Assembly: GCA_014382365.1 (NCBI GenBank)
Contig: JACNJW010000054.1
Coordinates: 1-64,000 of the forward strand
Origin: SAR324 cluster bacterium
GTDB lineage: Bacteria; SAR324; NAC60-12
DNA: 64,000 nucleotides
Reading direction: 5' to 3'
Positions 8,650 to 17,667 of the stretch are shown here, in pieces (within the stretch, counting starts at the first letter, position 1; every line of letters starts with the position of its first letter). The notes beneath the pieces were generated by a model. That model had not been told where the DNA came from and ran no database searches. It saw only the letters and a list, made by a program, of their open reading frames with translations. The translations under genes were made by a program, and so were the position numbers.

Positions 8650-10349
8650 TTAGTCTCTGGATATAACTCGCCTAATTCGTATTTACTGTTTTTGTTGTTG
8701 CTATATTCTGCAAAAGACAGTCTACTAAATTCTTTTTTTAACTCTTCAAAAGAGCTCTCTTTACATAGTTTACCATAGAGTACAGAATTGAGAGCATTGA
8801 TGCTATTTTTTATTTCAGGAACTCTGTCTCCAATTTGTTCTAATCCATGCGGTGGATTATTCGGCCAGACAATATTTCCCCAACTTAACAGTGCAGACTG
8901 AACTTTGACTGGATCACCGACAGTCAGAGCATTTGCCACATTATTTGTGGCTCGTTTTATACTAATCCTTTGATTATGTTTGCTGTTATCTGTGTTATCT
9001 AATTTAGATTCCCCTCCTTTTTTAGTTCTATAATACCAAAGCAGAATTGTTCCGCACCATAATGCTGCAAAAATAAGAGTCAGTATTTTCCATGACATAG
9101 ATTCTTGCTTAGTTGAAACTACTGGAGCCAAAGTGGTTGAGGTAATTTGTTTTATCTGCGGAACAACTTCTTCTTCTGTATTTTTTAAAGCACTTCCCAC
9201 TGCAGGTAATACTTCAATTGTTTTAGCAGGAATGATTACAGTTTGGTATTCATCTTTTTTCACATTCCACCAGCTGACAGTACTTCCGGGAAGAATAGTT
9301 TTACCTGCTTTAGTAGGAATTATTGCCCATTTTTCTTTACGTATACCACTTAGCCCTTCAGAAGTATGTTGTGTTTCAATCACAGGTTGATCGGCATAAG
9401 CTTTCAAAGATTCCGGAAAGTTAAATGATAATTGCGGTATTTGATTCCCAAAAACACCAGTCGCAAGAATTTCAACTGTTCTTGTTACTGGTTCACCTAC
9501 TTGAAACACCGGTGGGTCAGGCTGCCAATTTTCAACTATTTCCAGTTTTTCCGCTGGCAACCACCAGTCTTTGAAACCAGCAGGTAAGGGACGGACTTCA
9601 ATAGACAATTCGGGGCTGGTACTGTATATTCTTTGCGCTCTCTGCCGAAAAATATCACCAAAATTTCCAAAAACTCTTTTTGAACTGCTTTCCTGCAGCA
9701 GATCTCCCTGATAACGTATCTGAGGCAAATTCAGCGTACCACTTTTTTCCGGAAGTACTGCATAAGAAATTTCTGTGATGATCATTCTTTTTCCGTTTTG
9801 AACAGCCTTATAGGATCTTTGTTCCAACTTTCTTACCTGTGCACCATCCAGTTCAAAAGGAGTAATCGATTCATTTTCCAATTGTGCACCAGTTCTAATA
9901 ATTTTTAACAGTACAACCACTTGTTGTTGTGGATAAACTTTTATAGGTGTTGCTGATACTTCAAGTCGAATTAACTCTTGCTGTTTTTTCTGAATTCCAT
10001 CAACAACTTTTAGCAGAATTTCTGAAGTTTTTTCATTTCCTACCAGTAATGCAGGTATTAAATATTCTCCAGCAGACTGTGCCAGTAGGATATATGTCCA
10101 ATGCACTGAACGTGTAATTGCAGTGCCAACAATCGAAGTTTTATTTTGAACGCTGCGATTCAAAACTTGTATTCCAGGGATAATACTTAGGTCTGCTTCT
10201 TCTGCATCATCAACATTTTTTGCTTCTACATGCAAACGAAACATTGTTCCGCTAACCACAGGGTTTTGGTCAACCCAGGCAGTTACTTCTGCAGCCACCT
10301 GATTTGCAGTCAGAAACAAAGCACTAATAACAATCAGTTTTCTAAACAT
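8646..10349 (-). CDS. batD: BatD oxygen-tolerance family protein
   Basis: The 567-residue protein has an N-terminal signal peptide (about 1-20, ending V-A-A-E), a long beta-rich periplasmic part resembling repeated Ig-like domains, and one membrane helix near 420-442, followed by a cytoplasmic tail of about 120 residues. This is the BatD layout. BatD is thought to work with the von Willebrand proteins BatA and BatB at the inner membrane; the biochemical activity of the system is not settled. The gene abuts the BatB-BatC fusion (stop and start touch) and overlaps the MscS gene by four bases. Confidence 0.85.
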   Translation of the reverse strand: MFRKLIVISALFLTANQVAAEVTAWVDQNPVVSGTMFRLHVEAKNVDDAEEADLSIIPGIQVLNRSVQNKTSIVGTAITRSVHWTYILLAQSAGEYLIPALLVGNEKTSEILLKVVDGIQKKQQELIRLEVSATPIKVYPQQQVVVLLKIIRTGAQLENESITPFELDGAQVRKLEQRSYKAVQNGKRMIITEISYAVLPEKSGTLNLPQIRYQGDLLQESSSKRVFGNFGDIFRQRAQRIYSTSPELSIEVRPLPAGFKDWWLPAEKLEIVENWQPDPPVFQVGEPVTRTVEILATGVFGNQIPQLSFNFPESLKAYADQPVIETQHTSEGLSGIRKEKWAIIPTKAGKTILPGSTVSWWNVKKDEYQTVIIPAKTIEVLPAVGSALKNTEEEVVPQIKQITSTTLAPVVSTKQESMSWKILTLIFAALWCGTILLWYYRTKKGGESKLDNTDNSKHNQRISIKRATNNVANALTVGDPVKVQSALLSWGNIVWPNNPPHGLEQIGDRVPEIKNSINALNSVLYGKLCKESSFEELKKEFSRLSFAEYSNNKNSKYELGELYPETK

Positions 10350-12170
10350 TTACCAATACTGTTCGGGTTCAATTTGACGTTGTCTTCGACGTTGAAAAGC
10401 ACGTTTCATTTTGTTACGCAACAAACGACCGGGATCATCAGGTATTTTTCGTAACCACTGCTCCAGAGCTTGCTCTTTTGCACGGATCTCCGGAGAAATT
10501 TCGTCACTTTTATTAACGTCTTTCTTTAGTTGACTGTCTTCAGCAGCAGTTTGTGCTTCAAACTCTTTTTTTAATTTATTAATATTATCTTTGGAATTAT
10601 TTTCATCAGTTTCCCTTGAATCATGAGCTTCATTTTCAGAATTCTCTTGTGAATCTGATGCTTGCCGACTATTAGACTCTTTCTTTTTGCCTGCTTTTTG
10701 TAGACTATTTTCATTTTTCTTTTTATTATCTTCTTTTTTTGAATCTCTATCTTGCCCTTTTTTTTCAGCTTGTTGTGAATTATTTTGCTGTTCTTGCTGT
10801 TCTTGTCTTTGCAGCAATTTTTCAATCAAATCGCGATTATACCGTGCATCTTCATCATCTGGTACTTGAATCAATGCCTTATCATATGCAGCAAGAGCAT
10901 CCTCCAAACGTCCTGCAAAGGCCAGTGAATTTCCACGATTATAATTTGCTCGCGGATTATCCTGCATTGAAAATTGTTTTATTGCATCTTCATATTTTTC
11001 TGCTCTAAATGCTGCGGATCCTTTCCATTCTGAGTTTTCGAATAGTGCCGCAGCCTGTTCCGACTTACCTTGCTGGAGCAATTCTGCTGCCTGCTGGTCC
11101 TGACTCATCCACAAATCATTCCATCCAAATGCCTGCACAGACGACGGCATTGAAGCCAATTCAAGAACTAAAATCATCCCCCACGTAAACAGTAGACCCC
11201 GGCGGAAAAATAAGGCAGTCAACGGTAAAACTAACAAAAGCAACCATGGTCCTTCTTCAGACCACTGATCCGAAATATTTTGTTTGTCGCTGGAAACAAA
11301 ATCTGTCCTAATATTTTCAGCAGCTATTATTCGTTCTATATCGCTATCATCCGCAGTTAGTCTTGTAAATGCTCCCAGTGCCTGATCAGCCAGTTCCTGC
11401 AAAGGTAATGTATTTAATTTTGGCAACACGATTGCTCCGTGTTTATCTTTCAGAAAACCTCCTCCTGACAGGGCTATCGGTGAGCCTGATTCAGTCCCAA
11501 CAGCAAGAATTGAAAGTTGGTTTTGATCAATTGCATTTGCAATAGTTGAAACATCCTGTCCCTCAACGCCGTCTGTAACCCAGATGACATGCCCATTACC
11601 ATTCCTGCTGCGTTTCAATAAATCTGTAGCCATTGCTATTGCAAGATCTGCTCGGCTACCCGGGAGCGGCATAATATCGGGATGTAAGGCTGGGAGAAGA
11701 GCAGTAATTGTTGCCGGATCATGTGTCAAAGGACTTATAACAAAGGGTTCACCTGCATAAACTATAAGTGCAGTATTGCCTTCGACAAAGCGTTTTAACA
11801 AGTCCTCCAGCTTAAAACGAGTACGTGCTATTCTACTTGGTTTCAGATCAGCAGCCAGCATTGAATATGATAAGTCTAAAACTATTATTCTGGCATTAGA
11901 TTTTTCTAATAGCGGTTGTGTTATTTTTTCCCAGGCAGGCCCTGCCAAAGCCAGCAAAACTAAAGTGCCGACTAACGCCATTATCCACGGCAGCAGTCTG
12001 CGCTGCTTTTTTGCAGGATTAGTTGTCAAAAATTCGAGCAAGTGTGGTTCAACTACCAAATCCCAGTTTCCCTTGCTCCAACTATTAGCGCAAAAACGAA
12101 ACACCAGCCACCAGAGGAAAGGAACTCCCAACAGCCAAAGAGGACGTAATAAAACAAACTCAGATAACAT
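10350..12170 (-). CDS. BatB-BatC fusion: von Willebrand A domain plus TPR domain
   Basis: The 606-residue protein combines two Bat proteins. Two N-terminal membrane helices (about 8-25 and 60-80) precede a von Willebrand A domain (about 90-280) with the metal-site motif D-L-S-Y-S. A membrane helix near 310-330 leads to TPR repeats (about 355-450, N-R-G-N-S-L-A-F-A-G and D-E-D-A-R-Y-N-R-D) as in BatC. Then comes a Q/K/E/N/S-rich low-complexity stretch (about 455-560) and a basic tail. In many genomes batB and batC are separate genes. It sits between batA and batD with 33 bp and no gap respectively. Confidence 0.88.
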   Translation of the reverse strand: MLSEFVLLRPLWLLGVPFLWWLVFRFCANSWSKGNWDLVVEPHLLEFLTTNPAKKQRRLLPWIMALVGTLVLLALAGPAWEKITQPLLEKSNARIIVLDLSYSMLAADLKPSRIARTRFKLEDLLKRFVEGNTALIVYAGEPFVISPLTHDPATITALLPALHPDIMPLPGSRADLAIAMATDLLKRSRNGNGHVIWVTDGVEGQDVSTIANAIDQNQLSILAVGTESGSPIALSGGGFLKDKHGAIVLPKLNTLPLQELADQALGAFTRLTADDSDIERIIAAENIRTDFVSSDKQNISDQWSEEGPWLLLLVLPLTALFFRRGLLFTWGMILVLELASMPSSVQAFGWNDLWMSQDQQAAELLQQGKSEQAAALFENSEWKGSAAFRAEKYEDAIKQFSMQDNPRANYNRGNSLAFAGRLEDALAAYDKALIQVPDDEDARYNRDLIEKLLQRQEQQEQQNNSQQAEKKGQDRDSKKEDNKKKNENSLQKAGKKKESNSRQASDSQENSENEAHDSRETDENNSKDNINKLKKEFEAQTAAEDSQLKKDVNKSDEISPEIRAKEQALEQWLRKIPDDPGRLLRNKMKRAFQRRRQRQIEPEQYW

Positions 12171-12203
12171 TTAACTATTATATTTTTGTCAGATTATGAT
12201 TGA

Positions 12204-13202
12204 TTAAATTCGAAATATAATTACTAGTCCCGATATAAAAGCAAATATAACTGCTGTGCTTAGAGGCCAGAAAAATAATTCTTTTTTTGGACGATAAACC
12301 TCTTTGTCTCTCTCAACTGGTTCTATTTTATCAATTAATGCATATATTTTTTCCAGTTCTGTTGTACTTCTTGCCCGAAAATAACTTCCTCCTGTCAAAC
12401 TGGCAAGTCTCTGCAGCATTGCTTCATCCAGTTCTGCAGATGGATTTATTTTTTGACTGCCCAGAAAAGTCCGAATCCAAGCTTCATCCGCACCAACTCC
12501 TATGGTATGAATTTTTATACCTGTGTCTGCAGCCAGACGGCCGGCATCTTCCGGAGAAACTTCTCCCGCAGTATTTTGACCGTCAGTGAGTAAAACCAAA
12601 ACCTTTTCTGAATCGGTAAGATTTTTCATCCGTTTTGCGGCCAGACCTATTGCATTACCGATTGCAGTTCGCTGTCCGGCAAGTCCAAGTTCTGCTTCTT
12701 GCAGCATTAGTCCCAGAGTTTTCCTGTCAAATGTCAATGGAGTCTGCAGATAAGCCTGATCTCCAAATAAAATTAATCCCAGGCGATCACCTTTACGGCG
12801 CGCAATAAAGGGCTGTAGGACTGATTTCACAACTCTCAAGCGTGTTACCGACTCACCAGCAAGTATTAAATCTGTTTCTTTCATACTGCCTGACAGATCA
12901 ACAGCCAGCATCACACTTCTTCCGGAAACAGGTATTTCTGCAGGTTCACCCACCCATTGAGGACGCATTGCTGATAAAACCAGTAAGCTCCAGATAAAAC
13001 CTGCAAAAAGCAGATATTTAGTATGATTTGCTGATGAAATTCCAGTATGTGTAAATGCAGAAATTCTTTGAAAAAAAGGTACTCTGAGCGCAGCCACAGG
13101 ATGTTCAACTGCCGGGAGCAACCAAATTAATAAAGGCAGAGGCCAGATAACAAGTACCCAAAACCATATGAATTCAAAACCTCCATTATCAAAAATATAC
13201 AT
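12204..13202 (-). CDS. batA: BatA von Willebrand A domain protein
   Basis: This 332-residue membrane protein has two N-terminal helices, a von Willebrand A domain with the complete metal-site motif D-L-S-G-S and T-D-G-Q-N, and a C-terminal membrane helix (about the last 20 residues, preceded by R-P-K-K-E-L-F-F-W-P-L). That is the BatA pattern. I start it at the ATG at 13202 (MYIFDNGGFEF), because family members begin just before the first F-x-W helix. The longer frame from ATG 13247 would overlap DUF4381 by 31 bases and adds residues with no family resemblance. Neither start has a strong ribosome site. Confidence 0.87.
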   Translation of the reverse strand: MYIFDNGGFEFIWFWVLVIWPLPLLIWLLPAVEHPVAALRVPFFQRISAFTHTGISSANHTKYLLFAGFIWSLLVLSAMRPQWVGEPAEIPVSGRSVMLAVDLSGSMKETDLILAGESVTRLRVVKSVLQPFIARRKGDRLGLILFGDQAYLQTPLTFDRKTLGLMLQEAELGLAGQRTAIGNAIGLAAKRMKNLTDSEKVLVLLTDGQNTAGEVSPEDAGRLAADTGIKIHTIGVGADEAWIRTFLGSQKINPSAELDEAMLQRLASLTGGSYFRARSTTELEKIYALIDKIEPVERDKEVYRPKKELFFWPLSTAVIFAFISGLVIIFRI

Positions 13203-13216
13203 TTTTAGTATTTCAC

Positions 13217-13699
13217 TCAATACTGCTGATGACACTTGATAATCCATTTCTGTACCAATGGAAACAAAGCAGTCATTTCGTTATCTGTATTTTTGCGAAA
13301 AATTTCCTGCGCAAGGACTTGCCCAACTCCTTGTGAGAATTCTTTCGAATCGCTTGTTTTATCAAGGAACTCTAACCATGCTGAACCATGTAATGAAGCC
13401 ACTTTTTCTTGTGGGCAAAATGTCAAAGCTGTTCTGCGTATAAGTTGTGACAAGTTCCGTAATGTTGTTAATGCCTGAGGATTATCCTGATGTTCAGTCT
13501 GCAACTCTTTTAACAAGCGGATTGCTTCATTTCTAGGTTTTCTTCTTTCATACCAGTGACGCAGCCAAAATCCACAAAATAATAATAGCAACCCCAGCAG
13601 CACAGCTAATATCCACCATCCAGGAGCAGGCGGCCAAGATGAAACTGCTTCAGGTAAATGAATGTCTCTTAAATTAGAGAGAGGATTCTCTGTCGTCAT
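13217..13699 (-). CDS. DUF4381 single-pass membrane protein
   Basis: The 160-residue protein has a short N-terminal segment with L-P-E-A-V-S-S-W-P-P-A-P-G-W-W (the typical DUF4381 start), one membrane helix (about 30-48) and a cytoplasmic helical domain of about 110 residues containing S-W-L-E-F-L-D. DUF4381 genes are regularly found between DUF58 and batA genes, exactly as here. The molecular role is unknown; it is presumed to be a structural part of the MoxR/Bat assembly. Confidence 0.87.
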   Translation of the reverse strand: MTTENPLSNLRDIHLPEAVSSWPPAPGWWILAVLLGLLLLFCGFWLRHWYERRKPRNEAIRLLKELQTEHQDNPQALTTLRNLSQLIRRTALTFCPQEKVASLHGSAWLEFLDKTSDSKEFSQGVGQVLAQEIFRKNTDNEMTALFPLVQKWIIKCHQQY

Positions 13700-13753
13700 A
13701 AGAACAAATAATTATATAAAGAATATTTCATGAGAATATACACTGATTAATTC

Positions 13754-13767
13754 ATCTTGCCCAAGAT
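13754..13767. repeat. short palindrome between the DUF58 and DUF4381 genes
   Basis: ATCTTG and CAAGAT flank a two-base centre in the 87-bp gap inside the Bat operon. No T-run follows on the coding strand, so it is not a simple terminator. It could be an operator for an internal promoter. Significance is low. Confidence 0.2.
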
Positions 13768-13786
13768 TTTCATCTTATTAATTTTA

Positions 13787-14704
13787 TTAAATCTTAGCTA
13801 CATCGTCAATTGTACTGAGCATCTTCAGTGATGCGCGGCAAAAACGTATTTCATTTGTTAAATTATTTAATTGTTCTTCATATGAACCGGCATAGTCTTG
13901 TCTAATTTTTGAGTTTGCTGAGTTAAACCAATATATTGAATCTCCATCACTAACAGCATAACGTCCGGAAGAAGGCGCAGTTTTTTCCAGTGGGTCAGAA
14001 ACTAAATGCACATTAACCTGGTTATGTTTTGTAAGTTGAGAAAGATGTTTCCGACATTCAGCATCAAAACTGCTAAAGTCACTTAACACATGAACTAAAC
14101 TTCCCGGCTGAATGACCTGACGCACACGTCTCAAGGCATCAGATAGTGTTTGTTTACCAGCAAATTTCCAGTCACTTTTCTGCATTATGTCTACAACACG
14201 GTTGTGCTCAGACATAATTTTGGACAAAAAACGCAAATAATGACGCCGGTCTCCTCTTGGTCTGAACTCTTGATGTAACTGTTCTGAAAACAAAACTCCC
14301 CCTACACGGTCTCCCCGCAAAAGTGCCTTCCACCCCAGTAAGGCTGCCATTCTTGCAGACTGCACTGATTTTAATCGCTGACGTGAACCAAAAAACATTG
14401 AGCGTGTCAGATCCAAAACCAGCATTACAGGACGTTCCCGTTCCTCCCTGAATAATTTTGTATGTGTTTTACCAGTTCGTGCAGTAACACGCCAGTCAAG
14501 ATGGCGCACATCATCTCCTGGTTGATAAGGACGTGACTCTGCGAATTCCATCCCCCTCCCCTTGAGATTTGTTAAATAAGGGCCACCAAGAGTTGCTGCG
14601 TTTTTTGGAGGTGCTTTAGCTCCTTTCTTAGTTGCAGACTGAATCAATTCCGGCAACTCCATTTTTCCAAGCCAAATTCCGTTGCTTTTTATAAACTGCT
14701 TCAT
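13787..14704 (-). CDS. DUF58 domain protein (von Willebrand-like)
   Basis: The 305-residue protein carries the DUF58 signature G-R-G-M-E-F-A-E-S-R-P-Y-Q-P-G-D-D-V-R-H, followed by D-W-R-V-T-A-R-T-G-K, and a degenerate metal-site motif D-L-T-R-S. It is cytoplasmic by lack of helices. DUF58 proteins pair with MoxR AAA+ ATPases. I start at the ATG at 14704, which overlaps the TGA of the sulfatase-fold gene by four bases (ATGA), a classic coupled start. The frame stays open to 14746, but that would run 46 bases into the upstream gene. Confidence 0.88.
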   Translation of the reverse strand: MKQFIKSNGIWLGKMELPELIQSATKKGAKAPPKNAATLGGPYLTNLKGRGMEFAESRPYQPGDDVRHLDWRVTARTGKTHTKLFREERERPVMLVLDLTRSMFFGSRQRLKSVQSARMAALLGWKALLRGDRVGGVLFSEQLHQEFRPRGDRRHYLRFLSKIMSEHNRVVDIMQKSDWKFAGKQTLSDALRRVRQVIQPGSLVHVLSDFSSFDAECRKHLSQLTKHNQVNVHLVSDPLEKTAPSSGRYAVSDGDSIYWFNSANSKIRQDYAGSYEEQLNNLTNEIRFCRASLKMLSTIDDVAKI

Positions 14705-16614
14705 TTTATCTTTTGCGGCCAAACCAAATTTTCCTGCAGAACCCAACGTATTACTTTGTGCCAGGCTGATCCAAGCTCTTTCAAAGCTCTGCCTCTTTCA
14801 ATTGTCTGATTTCCAAAATAATGATCTAGTTTATTATTTTCCTGATAATAGCGTGTTTTTTCTTCAATCACTCCCCAATAGGCACCAGGTCGATTTGTAA
14901 AAGCTCGAGAAGACTGATTTAGCCGGTTTTTTGTAACATGACTCAGCAGGGAGTTTCCCACCCATGGCGCAGTATATTGTTGTGCTAATAGATCCAAGAC
15001 TGTGGGAGCTAAATCCACTTGAGAGGCAGGTAAATTAATGACAAGTCCGGGTGACTTTTTAGCTTTGTTGTAGGATGCACCTGAGATGATCAGCAAAGGA
15101 ACTTGCGAGCGTAATTTAACAAGCTCCTCAAAGTCCTTTGGTGCTTGTTCTGGTGGTTGAAAGCTCGAAGTATCTGCAGTTATGAAAATAACTGTGTTTT
15201 TAAACCAGGATTTTTTGGAGATGTTTGTTAGAAACTTCCCCAGCATTGCATCTGTATAGTAGAGTGCTTCACGATAGCGGTCTTTCAGTAAATTTCCTCG
15301 GTGCAGTTTATATTCTTCCGGAACCTCAAAGGGGTGGTGATTGGTTATTGTTAAAGCTGACGAAAAAAATGGTTGCCGTTCTGTGTCTAACATTTCTTCC
15401 CATTTCCTGTACAATTCCTCGTCAGCTAAACCCCAGCCCAGAATTTTTGCAGAGTCAGAATAATCAAATTCGTCAACTATTTTTTCAAAACCAATTTTTG
15501 GTAGAAAAGTAGACTGTCCGTCAAAATTTGCATCAGAAGCATAAACCCAGGAATTTGAGTAACCCCTGTTTTTTAAAATCTCCGGAAGACACATGAAACT
15601 GTTAGCGGTATATCTTTTCAGCACTGCAGCACCGTAATTTGGAAAAAGTGAGCAATATGTTGCAACTAAGCCATGTCGAGTTTGAAAACCATTTGCATAG
15701 AAATTTTTAAATAAAACACCATAATTTGACCAACGGTCAAACTCCGGAGTTAAGCCCAGTTTGCTGCCGTAAACACCAACTTCGGCAGCCCTGAATGACT
15801 CCAGCAGCAAAATCAAGATATTAGGTTTTTCTGTAGTTTGACATAGTGTTTTTGCAATTTCACTACTACTTTGCCTGCTGCAGCCTTGAGCTTCCCGAAT
15901 ACGTACAAGTGGATAATATCTCCATTGCTCATCAACTGGCACTCGACCGGTGAGTAGCTCTTTTACTATTTTTAAAGATTTTTGCGGACGTTCAATTATT
16001 TCATTTGGTTCACGATCCTTTGAATAATAAAAATACTGCAAAGCTGCAGAAGTCAGTGGATTTTCCATGTTTTTGGATACATATGAATTACTGTAACTTG
16101 CAGCTGCTCCTCCAAGAACGAGCAAGAATATCAGACTAAATATTCTGCGTAACAATTCAATTTTCAAGGAAACTATATTATTAAATGGATACCAAAAGAG
16201 TAAACCTAACAGTAATGAGGGTAAAATGAAGAGTAACCAAAATGTGAAGGACTTAACTGCATGAAATGCTGACGACCAAAATACTCCTCCGCTCAATAGG
16301 TATTCATTACTGGAAAAAGGAAGATGGGTTCCAAAAAGCAAAACATAATTATAATCGGTAAATTGAAATGCCAAAAATGCAGCACCAACAAACCAGAAAA
16401 TTATTTTTCTTGCCAAAACCGGAATTGGAGCTAACAGAGCTAAGATACCAAAAATTGCTCCATTCATAACATCATATCCCAAACCAAGAACATAAGCCTG
16501 AAATACGCGCTCATTCAACTCAGGAATCAGATTCAGCAATAATGAGTGTTGTAGAATGCCAGCAAGAGTAATAACAAAAAACAGTATCAGTGCGGGAGCA
16601 TCAAAATGTTTCAT
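14701..16614 (-). CDS. membrane-bound sulfatase-fold protein (LtaS/phosphoethanolamine transferase superfamily)
   Basis: The 637-residue protein has five predicted N-terminal membrane helices (to about residue 190) and a C-terminal extracytoplasmic alkaline-phosphatase/sulfatase fold. The metal/nucleophile region is N-I-L-I-L-L-L-E-S-F-R-A, then Q-T-R-H-G-L-V-A-T with a candidate nucleophilic threonine. In this superfamily the later metal site usually reads A-D-H; here it is A-D-T (in I-T-A-D-T-S-S), so one metal ligand appears missing. Relatives move phosphoglycerol or phosphoethanolamine onto envelope glycolipids. It lies between moxR and DUF58 in the Bat operon, which is not a usual member. 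Activity therefore uncertain. Confidence 0.8.
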   Translation of the reverse strand: MKHFDAPALILFFVITLAGILQHSLLLNLIPELNERVFQAYVLGLGYDVMNGAIFGILALLAPIPVLARKIIFWFVGAAFLAFQFTDYNYVLLFGTHLPFSSNEYLLSGGVFWSSAFHAVKSFTFWLLFILPSLLLGLLFWYPFNNIVSLKIELLRRIFSLIFLLVLGGAAASYSNSYVSKNMENPLTSAALQYFYYSKDREPNEIIERPQKSLKIVKELLTGRVPVDEQWRYYPLVRIREAQGCSRQSSSEIAKTLCQTTEKPNILILLLESFRAAEVGVYGSKLGLTPEFDRWSNYGVLFKNFYANGFQTRHGLVATYCSLFPNYGAAVLKRYTANSFMCLPEILKNRGYSNSWVYASDANFDGQSTFLPKIGFEKIVDEFDYSDSAKILGWGLADEELYRKWEEMLDTERQPFFSSALTITNHHPFEVPEEYKLHRGNLLKDRYREALYYTDAMLGKFLTNISKKSWFKNTVIFITADTSSFQPPEQAPKDFEELVKLRSQVPLLIISGASYNKAKKSPGLVINLPASQVDLAPTVLDLLAQQYTAPWVGNSLLSHVTKNRLNQSSRAFTNRPGAYWGVIEEKTRYYQENNKLDHYFGNQTIERGRALKELGSAWHKVIRWVLQENLVWPQKIK

Positions 16615-16635
16615 AGTGAATAGTCAACAGCAGAC

Positions 16636-17646
16636 TTATGGCACTGGAACCAGAGCTATAATTTTTTTAATTACATCATCAGGAGTAATTGCATCTGCTT
16701 CAGCCTCATAACTTTCGATAATTCTGTGCCTCAACACATCACCGACCAGATCCTGTATGTCTTCCGGAGAAACAAAGTCCCGCTTATGCAACCAGGCACG
16801 TGCACGGGCACACCTGTCAAGTGCAAGAGAACCTCGCGGGCTGGCCCCCCAAGTCAGCAAGCGTCCCAATTCAGAGTTATATCTTTCAGGACTCCTGGTG
16901 GCGGTAATTATTTCGACTAAATATCTTTCAATTTCGGGTGACATGTAAGTCTGCAGCACTTCATTTCTTGCAGCAAAGATGATTTCTGCAGAAATACTAC
17001 CTGCATCAGTTGCCTCCACATGTGCAGTCTCAGTTGCTGAACTGTTATCAACTGCCGGTTCCAATTCTCTTAAAGCTTCGTTTCTAACCAGTCGCATTAT
17101 TTCCAACTCATTTTCTACAGAAGGATAGTCGATTAGAACATGCAGCATAAAACGGTCAAGCTGAGCCTCAGGCAGTGGATATGTACCTTCCTGCTCAATC
17201 GGATTTTGTGTAGCCATCACCAGAAACAGTTCCGGAAGTTCGTAGGTCTTCCCTCCAACAGTTACCTGACGCTCACCCATGGCTTCCAGGAGTGCAGACT
17301 GGACCTTGGCTGGTGCACGATTTATTTCATCTGCTAAAATTAAATTATGAAAAACTGGTCCTGCCTGAAAATTAAAACTGCCTTCCTGTGGACGAAATAT
17401 TTCTGTACCAGTCACATCAGCAGGCAGTAAATCCGGAGTAAATTGAATGCGCTGAAAATCACCTGCAATTTTTCCTGCAAGCGCCTTAATAGCACGCGTT
17501 TTTGCCAGTCCCGGTGCCCCCTCGACTAAGAGATGTCCATCTGCTAAGAGTACAATCAACAGACGTTCAATCAGACCTTCTTGTCCAAGGATTATTTTGT
17601 TGAGACCAGCTTGAAGCTGATGAAAACTATCTAATATATTTGTCAT
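16636..17646 (-). CDS. MoxR-family AAA+ ATPase
   Basis: The 336-residue protein is a full MoxR ATPase: Walker A in E-G-A-P-G-L-A-K-T, Walker B in L-I-L-A-D-E-I-N-R-A, sensor 1 in M-A-T-Q-N-P, an arginine finger region L-P-E-A-Q-L-D-R-F-M, and a C-terminal lid with W-G-A-S-P-R-G-S. MoxR proteins act as chaperone-like motors for partner von Willebrand proteins; the partners DUF58, BatA and BatB are encoded just downstream. I start at ATG 17646; a TTG three codons upstream is possible. A short acidic/alanine-rich insert (about 200-225) is unusual for the family. Confidence 0.93.
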   Translation of the reverse strand: MTNILDSFHQLQAGLNKIILGQEGLIERLLIVLLADGHLLVEGAPGLAKTRAIKALAGKIAGDFQRIQFTPDLLPADVTGTEIFRPQEGSFNFQAGPVFHNLILADEINRAPAKVQSALLEAMGERQVTVGGKTYELPELFLVMATQNPIEQEGTYPLPEAQLDRFMLHVLIDYPSVENELEIMRLVRNEALRELEPAVDNSSATETAHVEATDAGSISAEIIFAARNEVLQTYMSPEIERYLVEIITATRSPERYNSELGRLLTWGASPRGSLALDRCARARAWLHKRDFVSPEDIQDLVGDVLRHRIIESYEAEADAITPDDVIKKIIALVPVP

Positions 17647-17667
17647 TTTCTGCAATAGCTAGTAAGT

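Noticed and set aside
13203..13247. Longer BatA start at 13247
   Set aside because: It would overlap DUF4381 by 31 bases and adds residues not resembling the family; the ATG at 13202 fits better, though this is not certain.
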